DNA of 64,000 nucleotides from Streptomyces xanthochromogenes (GTDB lineage Bacteria > Actinomycetota > Actinomycetes > Streptomycetales > Streptomycetaceae): the NCBI RefSeq assembly GCF_014650455.1, contig NZ_BMUZ01000010.1, positions 124,001 through 188,000 of the forward strand. The letters run 5' to 3'. Below the pieces are notes generated by a model, which saw only the letters and a program-made list of their open reading frames with translations, was not told the origin of the DNA and made no database searches. Positions 1-7,231 of the stretch are shown here, in pieces. Positions within the stretch are counted from its first letter, which is position 1, and each line of letters starts with the position of its first letter. The translations under genes were made by a program, and so were the position numbers.

Positions 1-1
1 C

Positions 2-406
2 ATCGCCGACCTCGACGGCGACATCGACATGGACGTCGAGGCGGACCGGGCCGCGGTCTCGATCATCAGCGACAGCGGGCGCGATCTGCAGAAGCTCGTC
101 GGCCGCGACGGCGAGGTGCTTGAGGCGCTTCAGGAGCTCACGCGCCTGGCAGTGCACCGGGAGACCGGCGACCGCAGCCGGTTGATGCTGGACATCGGCG
201 GCTACCGGGCCAAGAAGCGCACGGAGCTGGCCGAGCTGGGCGCCAAGACGGCGGACGAGGTCAAGAGCACCGGTGCGCCGGTGAAGCTGGACCCCATGAC
301 GCCGTTCGAGCGCAAGGTCGTGCACGACGCCGTCGCGGCCGCGGGACTGCGCAGTGAGTCGGAGGGCGAGGAGCCGCAGCGCTTCGTCGTCGTACTGCCC
401 GCCTGA
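2..406 (+). CDS. jag: Jag/KhpB-type R3H-domain RNA-binding protein (5' truncated by window edge)
   Basis: The open frame runs from the first bases of the window to the TGA at 404-406, so only the C-terminal 134 residues or so are present; the ATG at 29 is internal. The visible part carries the end of a KH-like domain (LVGRDGEVLEALQELTRLAV, with its conserved GRDGE turn) followed by an R3H-type tail (PFERKVVHDAVAA). Jag (SpoIIIJ-associated protein, KhpB) is a cytoplasmic RNA-binding protein encoded just after the membrane insertase yidC and before rsmG in actinobacteria. The downstream rsmG agrees with this. A strong hairpin at 422-451 separates the two genes. Confidence 0.93.
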   Translation: MADLDGDIDMDVEADRAAVSIISDSGRDLQKLVGRDGEVLEALQELTRLAVHRETGDRSRLMLDIGGYRAKKRTELAELGAKTADEVKSTGAPVKLDPMTPFERKVVHDAVAAAGLRSESEGEEPQRFVVVLPA

Positions 407-421
407 GCGGTCATTGCTTTG

Positions 422-451
422 TCGGCCCCGTCTGTTCGCAGGCGGGGCCGA
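422..451 (+). terminator. Hairpin terminator after jag
   Basis: A 13-bp stem (arms 422-434 and 439-451, one G-T wobble) closes on a TTCG tetraloop, directly downstream of the jag stop and followed by a short T-containing stretch. It is read as an intrinsic-like terminator, though Streptomyces terminators often lack long U tracts. Confidence 0.7.
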
Positions 452-516
452 TCTTTGTCAGCCTGATAGTCAGCCGCCGGAGTGCGGTCACGCATAGGTA
501 GGGAAGGACGGTCCCC

Positions 517-1242
517 GTGACGGAGGCAGAGGCAGCAGCGGAGCTTCCCCCGGCGCCCGAGGAGGCGCGGGAGGTTTTCGGGGAGTTCTTCCCCGAGGCC
601 GTGCGGTATGCGGAGCTGCTCGCGGATGCGGGGGTCAAGCGAGGTCTGATCGGCCCACGCGAGGTACCGCGCCTGTGGGAGCGGCATCTGCTCAACTGCG
701 CGGTGCTCTCCGAGGTGGTGCCCGAGGGCGTCACGGTGTGCGACGTCGGCTCCGGGGCCGGGCTGCCCGGTATCCCGCTGGCGCTGGTGCGCCCGGATCT
801 GAAGATCACGCTCCTCGAGCCGCTGCTGCGGCGGACCAACTTCCTCCAGGAGGTCGTGGAGCTGCTGGGGCTCGACCACGTCACCGTGGTGCGGGGCCGC
901 GCCGAGGAGATGCTGGGCAAGGTCACTCCGGTCCACGTGGTGACCGCCCGCGCGGTGGCGCCGCTCGACCGGCTGGCCGGCTGGGGCGTTCCGCTGTTGC
1001 GTCCTTACGGCGAGATGCTGGCGCTCAAGGGCGACACGGCCGAGGAGGAGATCGTCGGCGCCCGCGCCGCGCTGAGCAAGCTCGGCGTGGTGGAGACGAC
1101 GGTGCTGCATGTGGGCGAGGGCGTGGTGGACCCGCTTTCCACGGTCGTACGGGTCGAGGTCGGCGAGAGCCCGGGCGGTGTGCGGTTCGCCGCGAAGCGC
1201 GCCAAGGCCGCCCGGACGAGCCGTACGCGACGCCGACGCTGA
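517..1242 (+). CDS. rsmG: 16S rRNA (guanine527-N7)-methyltransferase RsmG
   Basis: The 241-residue protein matches RsmG (GidB), the SAM-dependent enzyme that methylates N7 of G527 in 16S rRNA; loss of this activity gives low-level streptomycin resistance in other bacteria. The SAM-binding glycine loop is visible as VCDVGSGAGLPGIPLAL near residues 73-90, followed by LLEPLLRRTNFLQEV, typical of the family. The GTG at 517 is chosen because a purine-rich AGGGAAGG-like site lies just upstream. The C-terminus is a basic tail (RAKAARTSRTRRRR). The order jag-rsmG-parA-parB is conserved next to oriC in actinobacteria. Confidence 0.97.
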   Translation: MTEAEAAAELPPAPEEAREVFGEFFPEAVRYAELLADAGVKRGLIGPREVPRLWERHLLNCAVLSEVVPEGVTVCDVGSGAGLPGIPLALVRPDLKITLLEPLLRRTNFLQEVVELLGLDHVTVVRGRAEEMLGKVTPVHVVTARAVAPLDRLAGWGVPLLRPYGEMLALKGDTAEEEIVGARAALSKLGVVETTVLHVGEGVVDPLSTVVRVEVGESPGGVRFAAKRAKAARTSRTRRRR

Positions 1243-1348
1243 ACTTGGGCCGCGATATCGGGCGCTACATGGGCAAATGCTCCATAGAAGGCCGTATACG
1301 TACGCATTTCGGAGTGTCGTAACGGTCTCTCGGTAGCGCGGATGCATC

Positions 1349-2611
1349 GTGTTTCACGTGAAACGTCGCTCACTGCTGCATGGAATCATCAGCCGCGGCC
1401 GTGCGGCTTCCTCGCCGCGCGACCGCAAGCCGTTCGCGGGGGGCCTTGAGTCCCCCACGAGGGCTACGGAGTTGTCCACAGAGGTGGATTCATCCACAGA
1501 AGACCGGGCCTCGCTGGTTCACGACCCCGAAGACATGGGAGGCTCTGCTCATTGCGAGCCTGAAGTCGAGGAGAGTGAATCCTTGCGGTCCGACGCCAAC
1601 ATCGCGGGACCGATGACCGACCCGGTCCCCGGTCCCCGAACCGAATCGGCGGGGGAGGATGTTTCACGTGAAACACCGCCCCCGATGGACGACACCCCCA
1701 TCGGTCGTGCTGCCCAGCTGGCGGTGGAAGCCTTCGGCCGGGCCGGTGAGGGTCTGCCCCGGCCGGAGCAGACCAGAATCATGGTCGTTGCCAACCAGAA
1801 GGGCGGCGTAGGGAAGACCACCACCACGGTCAACCTCGCCGCATCCCTGGCCCTGCACGGCGCCCGGGTGCTGGTCGTCGACCTCGATCCGCAGGGCAAT
1901 GCCTCGACGGCACTGGGTATCGACCACCACGCCGAAGTCCCGTCGATCTATGACGTACTGGTGGAGAGCAGGCCGCTCTCCGAAGTCGTCCAGCCCGTCC
2001 CGGACGTGGAGGGCCTCTTCTGCGCCCCGGCCACGATCGATCTCGCCGGTGCGGAGATCGAACTCGTGTCCCTGGTGGCCCGGGAGAGCCGGCTGCAGCG
2101 CGCCATCCAGGCGTACGAGCAGCCGCTGGACTACATCCTGATCGACTGCCCGCCCTCGCTGGGCCTCCTGACAGTCAATGCGCTGGTGGCCGGGGCCGAG
2201 GTCCTGATCCCGATCCAGTGCGAGTACTACGCGCTGGAGGGCCTGGGCCAGCTCCTGAGGAACGTCGATCTCGTACGCGGCCACCTCAACCCCACGCTGC
2301 ACGTCTCGACGATCCTGCTCACCATGTACGACGGCAGGACCCGGCTCGCCTCTCAGGTGGCCGACGAGGTGCGCAGTCACTTCGGCAAGGAGGTGCTGCG
2401 CACGAGCATTCCGCGCTCGGTGCGCATCTCCGAGGCGCCGAGCTACGGACAGACGGTTCTCACCTACGATCCGGGTTCCAGTGGCTCACTGTCGTATCTC
2501 GAAGCTGCCCGAGAGATCGCCCTGCGCGGTGTCGGAATGCAGTACGACCCCACGCACGCGCATGTGGTCAGCCAGAACAACCAGCACAGCATGTCGGAGG
2601 GGATCCAGTGA
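1349..2611 (+). CDS. parA: Chromosome partitioning ATPase ParA
   Basis: This is a deviant Walker ATPase of the ParA/Soj family, which binds nucleoid DNA and ATP and, with ParB-parS complexes, positions chromosomes during sporulation septation. The Walker A motif KGGVGKTT lies at residues 151-158, and the downstream motifs VVDLDPQGNAS and LIDCPPSLGLL are clear. The start is uncertain. GTG 1349 gives 420 residues, but the first 90 codons overlap two parS sites and two DnaA-box-like sequences and show weaker third-position GC bias. ATG 1535 (358 aa), ATG 1613 (332 aa) and ATG 1685 (308 aa) are alternatives; none has a convincing ribosome-binding site. The stop overlaps the parB start by four bases (GTGA), so the two are translationally coupled. 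Confidence 0.95.
   Translation: MFHVKRRSLLHGIISRGRAASSPRDRKPFAGGLESPTRATELSTEVDSSTEDRASLVHDPEDMGGSAHCEPEVEESESLRSDANIAGPMTDPVPGPRTESAGEDVSRETPPPMDDTPIGRAAQLAVEAFGRAGEGLPRPEQTRIMVVANQKGGVGKTTTTVNLAASLALHGARVLVVDLDPQGNASTALGIDHHAEVPSIYDVLVESRPLSEVVQPVPDVEGLFCAPATIDLAGAEIELVSLVARESRLQRAIQAYEQPLDYILIDCPPSLGLLTVNALVAGAEVLIPIQCEYYALEGLGQLLRNVDLVRGHLNPTLHVSTILLTMYDGRTRLASQVADEVRSHFGKEVLRTSIPRSVRISEAPSYGQTVLTYDPGSSGSLSYLEAAREIALRGVGMQYDPTHAHVVSQNNQHSMSEGIQ
1351..1364. other. parS site 1
   Basis: Exact GTTTCACGTGAAAC palindrome at the 5' edge of the parA frame, probably in the parA promoter/leader region, where ParB binding could feed back on parAB transcription. Confidence 0.92.
1472..1498 (+). promoter_or_regulatory. 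Two DnaA-box-like sequences in the parA leader
   Basis: TTGTCCACA (1472-1480) matches the Streptomyces DnaA-box consensus, and TCATCCACA (1490-1498) fits the YYVTCCACA pattern. They are in the same orientation with starts 18 bp apart. Their position between parS sites 1 and 2, ahead of the conserved ParA core, suggests DnaA input into parAB expression. This is inference only. Confidence 0.5.
1661..1674. other. parS site 2
   Basis: Exact GTTTCACGTGAAAC, read in frame within parA as VSRET (residues 105-109 of the longest frame), just before the conserved ParA core begins. Confidence 0.9.
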
Positions 2612-3705
2612 GTGAGCGACGCAGAGGACTGGGGCGTGGGCTCGGTGCGCTGATCCCATCAGCCGCGCAGGAAAAGCCGGGCTCTTCGGTGGGGACGGCT
2701 TCCACGTCCCCCTCGTCGGTGCCGGTACTGACCGCGGAGCGAGGGGTGGCGGCCGCGAAGGTGACGACGCTGCCCGCGGCCTCTGTTTCACGTGAAACGA
2801 CTCCCGAGCCGGAGCCGGAGGCCACACCCGAGCCGATCGGCCCGGCAGGCGCGTTCTTCGCCGAACTGCCGATCGACTCGATCACGCCCAACCCGCGCCA
2901 GCCGCGTGAGGTGTTCGACGAGGACGCCCTGTCGGAGCTCGTCACCTCCATCAAGGAAGTCGGGCTGCTCCAGCCCGTCGTCGTCCGCCAGACCGGCCCC
3001 GAGCGCTACGAGCTCATCATGGGCGAGCGGCGCTGGAGGTCCTGCCGCGAGGCGGGGCTGGAGCGGATCCCCGCGATCGTCCGCGAGACGGACGACGAGA
3101 AGCTCCTGCTCGACGCCCTCCTGGAGAACCTGCACCGGGCCCAGCTGAACCCGCTGGAAGAGGCCGCCGCCTACGACCAGTTGCTCAGGGACTTCAAGTG
3201 CACCCATGACCAGCTGGCCGACCGCATCGGCCGCTCCCGGCCGCAGGTCTCCAACACGCTGCGTCTGCTGCGCCTTTCGGCCCCCGTGCAGCGCCGGGTC
3301 GCCGCCGGCGTCATCTCGGCGGGCCATGCGCGAGCCCTGCTGTCGGTGGACGACACCGGGGAGCAGGACCGGCTCGCCCACCGCATCGTGGCCGAGGGGC
3401 TGTCGGTGCGGGCGGTCGAGGAGATCGTCAGCCTGATGTCCTCGGAGCCTCAGGTTGCTCCCAAGGCCAAGGGGCCGCGGGCGGGGACGCGTGTCGCCCC
3501 CGCGCTCTCCGATCTGGCACACCGTCTCTCGGATCGTTTCGAGACGCGGGTGAAGGTCGACCTGGGCCAGAAGAAGGGCAAGATCGTCGTCGAGTTCGCC
3601 TCGATGGAGGATCTGGAGCGGATTCTCGGCACCCTCGCCCCGGGCGAGGGACGGGTCCTGGAAAAGGGCCTTGCCGAGGAGACGTCGGCGGACGGCGACA
3701 GCTGA
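2608..3705 (+). CDS. parB: Chromosome partitioning CTPase/DNA-binding protein ParB
   Basis: The 365-residue ParB binds parS, loads as a sliding clamp using CTP, and interacts with ParA. It opens with the conserved ParA-interacting segment RRGLGRGLGALIP (residues 5-17). An acidic, proline-rich linker follows, then the N-terminal domain with ITPNPRQPR and the CTP-binding GERRWRS motif. The helix-turn-helix region (LADRIGRSRPQVSNTLRLLRL) and a C-terminal dimerisation domain complete it. The GTG start at 2608 overlaps the parA stop and has GGAGGGGATCCA ahead. A parS site lies inside the linker and is translated as VSRET (residues 60-64). Confidence 0.97.
   Translation: MSERRRGLGRGLGALIPSAAQEKPGSSVGTASTSPSSVPVLTAERGVAAAKVTTLPAASVSRETTPEPEPEATPEPIGPAGAFFAELPIDSITPNPRQPREVFDEDALSELVTSIKEVGLLQPVVVRQTGPERYELIMGERRWRSCREAGLERIPAIVRETDDEKLLLDALLENLHRAQLNPLEEAAAYDQLLRDFKCTHDQLADRIGRSRPQVSNTLRLLRLSAPVQRRVAAGVISAGHARALLSVDDTGEQDRLAHRIVAEGLSVRAVEEIVSLMSSEPQVAPKAKGPRAGTRVAPALSDLAHRLSDRFETRVKVDLGQKKGKIVVEFASMEDLERILGTLAPGEGRVLEKGLAEETSADGDS
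2785..2798. other. parS site 3
   Basis: Exact GTTTCACGTGAAAC inside parB, coding for VSRET in the linker between the ParA-binding tip and the CTPase domain. Confidence 0.92.
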
Positions 3706-3727
3706 GCTCCCTGCAATGCCGCTTGAC

Positions 3728-3769
3728 GGGCGGGTCGTGCTCCGGTGCATACCGGAACACGGCCCGCCC
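3728..3769 (+). terminator. Hairpin terminator after parAB
   Basis: Arms GGGCGGGTCGTG and CACGGCCCGCCC pair with a single G-T wobble around an inner 6-bp stem (TCCGGT/ACCGGA) and are followed by CCTTTGC. It lies 23 bp past the parB stop. Confidence 0.65.
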
Positions 3770-3869
3770 TTTGCATGCGGACGGTATCCCCCGTCATGAG
3801 GGGCTGGATACGATGCGTTCTGGTATGGCACATCCACCTTGATCCATCCTCTGAGGGAGGGCGAGGGCC

Positions 3870-4127
3870 ATGCGAACGGTGAGCCGCACTCATCTGGTGA
3901 CGGCGGGACTCGGTCTCGGGGCGGTCGGCGGGTTCGTCGGCAGTCTGCTGCGGGAGCGGAGCGCGCTGTCGGCCGCGCAGAGTGCGGCAGGCGAGGGAAG
4001 TGAGGAACAGCCTCCATGGGGCGTCGGCTCGTACCGCTCACGCTGGACAACCTTCCGGACCTCCCCAAGCGCTGCCGCGGCTGCGTCTTCTGGGAACTCG
4101 ACCCGGTCAGCGGAGAAGCCGCGGTAA
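3870..4127 (+). CDS. Possible small single-pass membrane protein overlapping the next gene
   Basis: An 85-codon frame starts at ATG 3870 behind a purine-rich stretch (GAGGGAGGGCGAGGG). Its first 50 codons have strong third-position GC bias and encode a hydrophobic segment (LVTAGLGLGAVGGFVGSLL) that could be one membrane helix. From 4016 on it overlaps the acetyltransferase gene in another frame, where its own codon bias fades. I do not recognise the family. It could be a genuine small protein whose tail overlaps the next gene, or an upstream frame that couples translation of that gene. Confidence 0.4.
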   Translation: MRTVSRTHLVTAGLGLGAVGGFVGSLLRERSALSAAQSAAGEGSEEQPPWGVGSYRSRWTTFRTSPSAAAAASSGNSTRSAEKPR

Positions 4128-4633
4128 AGGCCGGCAGACCCGAACTGGAGAAGGAGGCCTGGATCTCGGGCGTGCTGCTGGAATGGGGCTCCTGCGGACG
4201 GGTCGTCTATGTCGATGACATTCCGGTCGGCTATGTGCTCTACGCGCCCCCGGCCTATGTGCCCCGCTCCACCGCCTTTCCCACCAGCCCGGTGGCCGCC
4301 GACGCCATCCAGCTGATCACCGCCTGGATCATGCCGGGCTATCAGGGCCAGGGGCTGGGGAGAGTGCTGGTGCAGACCGTCGCCAAGGACCTGCTGCGGC
4401 GCAACTTCAAGGCGATCGAGGCGTTCGGGGACGCTCGCTGGGCCGAGCCCGCCTGTGTGCTGCCGGCGGATCATCTGCTGGCTGTGGGCTTCAAGACCGT
4501 ACGGCCGCATCCACGGTATCCGCGGATGCGGTTGGAGCTGCGGACGACGCTGTCCTGGAAGGAAGACGTCGAGCTGGCGCTGGACCGGCTGCTCGGGGCG
4601 GTCCAGAAGGAACCTGCTCTCAGGCCGTTGTAG
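4016..4633 (+). CDS. GNAT family N-acetyltransferase
   Basis: The 205-residue protein has the GNAT acetyl-CoA-binding motif as QGQGLGRVLV (about residues 109-118), preceded by the beta strand LITAWIMPGY. The N-terminal part has KRCRGCVFWE, a conserved feature of the actinobacterial relatives found beside parB. The acceptor substrate is unknown. ATG 4016 has GTGAGGA about 9 bases upstream. The gene is followed by a perfect 42-bp palindrome that merges with a parS site and separates it from convergent trxA. Confidence 0.85.
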   Translation: MGRRLVPLTLDNLPDLPKRCRGCVFWELDPVSGEAAVKAGRPELEKEAWISGVLLEWGSCGRVVYVDDIPVGYVLYAPPAYVPRSTAFPTSPVAADAIQLITAWIMPGYQGQGLGRVLVQTVAKDLLRRNFKAIEAFGDARWAEPACVLPADHLLAVGFKTVRPHPRYPRMRLELRTTLSWKEDVELALDRLLGAVQKEPALRPL

Positions 4634-4662
4634 TCGGGCCGCTGAAGAAGGTGCTTCCATGC

Positions 4663-4704
4663 GAAACGGGCCCGCCCCCCTCGCGAGGGGGGCGGGCCCG
4701 TTTC
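4663..4704. terminator. Perfect 42-bp palindrome, bidirectional terminator fused to parS
   Basis: Arms 4663-4683 and 4684-4704 are perfect inverted repeats centred on TCGCGA, with GC-rich inner stems. It lies between convergent genes (acetyltransferase and trxA) and so could stop transcription from both sides. Its right end is the first five bases of parS site 4, so the two elements share sequence. Confidence 0.75.
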
Positions 4705-4713
4705 ACGTGAAAC
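4700..4713. other. parS site 4
   Basis: Exact GTTTCACGTGAAAC at the right foot of the terminator palindrome between the acetyltransferase gene and trxA. Confidence 0.93.
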
Positions 4714-4759
4714 AGCGACCGCGTCGCGACTCTCTTCGCGCTAACGAACGCGTCGCGAC

Positions 4760-5095
4760 TTACTTCGCGCTGATGAAGCCGTCGAGGTCACGCACCAGCG
4801 CGGCCTTCGGCTTGGCACCGACGATCGTCTTCACGACCTCGCCGCCCTGGTAGACGTTGAGCGTCGGGATCGACATGACGCCGTACTTTGCGGCCGTCGC
4901 CGGGTTCTGGTCGATGTTGAGCTTGACGATCTCGATCTCGTCGCCATGCTCGGCGGCGATGGCCTCGAGCGACGGGGCGATCTGGCGGCACGGGCCGCAC
5001 CACTCGGCCCAGAAGTCCACGAGAACGGGCTTGTCACTCTTGAGGACGACCTCGTCGAAGTCGGTGTCGGTTACGTGCTTCAGGGTGCCGGCCAC
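4760..5095 (-). CDS. trxA: Thioredoxin
   Basis: The 111-residue protein is a canonical thioredoxin that reduces protein disulfides in the cytoplasm. The active site WCGPC is at residues 32-36, and the cis-proline loop MSIPT is present. The GTG start has AGGAGA seven bases upstream. It follows trxB in the same direction with a 50-bp gap, so TrxB (NADPH-dependent) and its substrate are co-expressed, most likely from the SigR-type promoter ahead of trxB. Confidence 0.97.
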   Translation of the reverse strand: MAGTLKHVTDTDFDEVVLKSDKPVLVDFWAEWCGPCRQIAPSLEAIAAEHGDEIEIVKLNIDQNPATAAKYGVMSIPTLNVYQGGEVVKTIVGAKPKAALVRDLDGFISAK

Positions 5096-5145
5096 GGCAG
5101 TCTCCTAAGGGGTGTTGGGGGAGGAGGGGAGCTGGAAGGGGCGGT

Positions 5146-6105
5146 TCAGACGCCGGCGGCGGCCTTCTCGCTGTCGGCGAGGGCGGCGAGGAAGCGCTCC
5201 GCGTCCAGAGCGGCCGAGCAGCCGGTGCCGGCCGCGGTGATGGCCTGCCGGTAGGTGTGGTCGACCACGTCACCGGCGCCGAAGACGCCCGTCAGGTTGG
5301 TGCGGGTCGACGGAGCGTCGACCTTCAGGTAGCCCTCGTCGTCCAGGTCGAGCTGGCCCTTGAAGAGCTCGGTGCGCGGGTCGTGGCCCACGGCGATGAA
5401 CAGGCCCGTCACGGGGAGTTCGGACGTCTCACCGGTCTTGGTGTTCCGCAGCGTCAGACCTGAGAGCTTCTGGTCGCCGTGGATCTCCGCGACCTCGCTC
5501 TCCCATGCGAACTTGATCTTCTCGTCGGAGAAGGCGCGCTCCTGCATCGCCTTGGAGGCGCGCAGGCTGTCGCGGCGGTGGACGATCGTGACCGACTTGG
5601 CGAACCGCGAGAGGAAGGTCGCCTCCTCCATCGCGGTGTCGCCGCCGCCGACCACGGCGATGTCCTGGTCCTTGAAGAAGAAGCCGTCGCACGTGGCGCA
5701 CCACGAGACGCCGCGGCCCGAGAGCTTGTCCTCGTTGGGCAGGCCCAGCTTGCGGTGCTGCGAGCCGGTGGTCACGATGACGGCCTTGGCACGGTGGACG
5801 GTGCCGGCGGTGTCCGTGACGGTCTTGATCTCACCGGTCAGGTCGACGGCGACGATGTCGTCCGGGACCAGCTCGGCACCGAAGCGCTCTGCCTGGCCAC
5901 GCATGTTGTCCATGAGCTCCGGGCCCATGATGCCGTCCTGGAAGCCCGGGAAGTTCTCCACCTCGGTGGTGTTCATCAGCGCACCGCCCGCGGTGACGGC
6001 GCCCTCGAACACCAGCGGCTTCAGCGACGCACGTGCGGTGTACAGCGCGGCCGTGTATCCGGCCGGCCCCGAGCCAATGATGATCACGTTACGGACGTCG
6101 CTCAC
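5146..6105 (-). CDS. trxB: Thioredoxin reductase (NADPH)
   Basis: The 319-residue low-molecular-weight flavoprotein transfers electrons from NADPH via FAD to thioredoxin. The FAD-binding GSGPAGYTAA motif is at residues 11-20, the redox disulfide CATC at 136-139, the NADPH-binding GGGDTAMEEATFL follows, and the C-terminal FAD motif GVFGAGDVVDHTYRQ is intact. The GTG start has GAGGAA in front. Position beside sigM and its anti-sigma gene is conserved with mycobacteria. Confidence 0.97.
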   Translation of the reverse strand: MSDVRNVIIIGSGPAGYTAALYTARASLKPLVFEGAVTAGGALMNTTEVENFPGFQDGIMGPELMDNMRGQAERFGAELVPDDIVAVDLTGEIKTVTDTAGTVHRAKAVIVTTGSQHRKLGLPNEDKLSGRGVSWCATCDGFFFKDQDIAVVGGGDTAMEEATFLSRFAKSVTIVHRRDSLRASKAMQERAFSDEKIKFAWESEVAEIHGDQKLSGLTLRNTKTGETSELPVTGLFIAVGHDPRTELFKGQLDLDDEGYLKVDAPSTRTNLTGVFGAGDVVDHTYRQAITAAGTGCSAALDAERFLAALADSEKAAAGV

Positions 6106-6176
6106 GGGTTTCTTCCTCGTCTCTACGGACTGCCTACTGCCTGTCGGGGCCCCGGTCCAGGACTCTCACCCCACCC

Positions 6177-6202
6177 AACGGATCCTACGGGGGATGCATT
6201 CC
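6177..6202 (-). promoter_or_regulatory. SigR-type promoter for trxBA
   Basis: On the minus strand the sequence reads GGAAT (6202-6198), exactly 18 bases, then GTT (6179-6177). This matches the Streptomyces SigR (disulfide-stress sigma factor) consensus GGAAT-N18-GTT. trxBA is an established SigR target in S. coelicolor, so this is probably its thiol-stress promoter. Confidence 0.85.
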
Positions 6203-6244
6203 CGAGCCGGACGGGCAGCACGGAGCCAGGTCCTCCGAGACCTC

Positions 6245-7231
6245 TCAGTGCCGAGGATAGGAGTGCGTCAGCAACAGCTTGCCCGGTGCCGATGAGCCGG
6301 TGTTCTCGCAGGCCGCGTCGACGAGGTACGCCTCCACGTTCGCGGGATTCGCCAGGTCGGGCAGCACGACGAGATACACCTTCGTTCCCTCGTACGTGCC
6401 CTGCTCGGCCGCGAGAGGCGCCTGGGAGGGGCGTCCCGTGCCCGCCTGGACACAGGGCGGGACACTGGCGGCGGAGCGCAGGCTGTCCGAAGGGTTGTCG
6501 CTGTCGGGGGCGTTCTTCGTCGAGGGCGCGATCTGTGCCGAGGGAGCCTTCCCGGAACTCTGGCCGCCGTGCTGGGCCAGCAGCGACTGGACCCGGCCTT
6601 CGATCGTGCCCGTGGAGAACACGGTGCCGCCGGGCGAGGACGCCGGGGAGGAGGCTCGCTGGGCCTGCGGGGACGACGAAGAGGTGTGGCTGTTCTGCAC
6701 GAAGAAGATCCCGGCACCGACGGCGGCGACGCCGATCACCGCGCTGAGCACGGCCGTCCGGCGGCGGCGTGCCCTGGTGGCGCGTCCTGGGCCCGTGGCC
6801 GCGCGACTGTGCCCGGCGGGGCGCCCGGCCGGAGACGGAGTCGGACCGGCGGAGCCCGTAGCAGCCTCGGCCGCAGGTTGGCTCACGGGGGCGTCCTCGC
6901 TCGCCGACGCGTTCGGCGCGGGGGCTGTTTCACGTGAAACATGCGCGGTTTCCCGCTCGCCGGTGTCGGGGACGGTGGAGTTGAGAAGCGCCTCTGCGGC
7001 GAGGGCCGCGTCGATGCGTCCCGCCACATCGGCGGGCATCCGCTGCGGCCCGGGCAGTGTGCCGAGCAGATCGCGGATCTCATCGAGTGAGGCCCGTACG
7101 TCGGTGCAGAGCGCGCAGCCTTCCAGATGCCGACGGACGTCCGCGGAGCGGGACGGCGGCAGAAGCCCTTCGGTGAGCTCGGAGATCTCCGAGACGTCCG
7201 GGTGTTGTGTCGTTCCGGTCGTGGTTGTCAC
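6245..7231 (-). CDS. Zinc-finger anti-sigma factor (probable SigM regulator)
   Basis: The 328-residue protein has an N-terminal ZAS-like motif HLEGCALC (H-x3-C-x2-C), which in this family binds zinc and clamps an ECF sigma factor. A Ser/Pro/Ala-rich linker, one membrane helix (VLSAVIGVAAVGAGIFFVQ) and an extracytoplasmic domain with two cysteines follow. The GTG start overlaps the sigM stop by four bases (GTGA), tying its synthesis to SigM. A parS site in the linker is translated as VSRET (residues 98-102). It corresponds in position to the anti-SigM gene of mycobacteria. Confidence 0.85.
   Translation of the reverse strand: MTTTTGTTQHPDVSEISELTEGLLPPSRSADVRRHLEGCALCTDVRASLDEIRDLLGTLPGPQRMPADVAGRIDAALAAEALLNSTVPDTGERETAHVSRETAPAPNASASEDAPVSQPAAEAATGSAGPTPSPAGRPAGHSRAATGPGRATRARRRRTAVLSAVIGVAAVGAGIFFVQNSHTSSSSPQAQRASSPASSPGGTVFSTGTIEGRVQSLLAQHGGQSSGKAPSAQIAPSTKNAPDSDNPSDSLRSAASVPPCVQAGTGRPSQAPLAAEQGTYEGTKVYLVVLPDLANPANVEAYLVDAACENTGSSAPGKLLLTHSYPRH
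6927..6940. other. parS site 5
   Basis: Exact GTTTCACGTGAAAC inside the anti-sigma gene, in the disordered linker between zinc finger and membrane helix. Confidence 0.92.
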
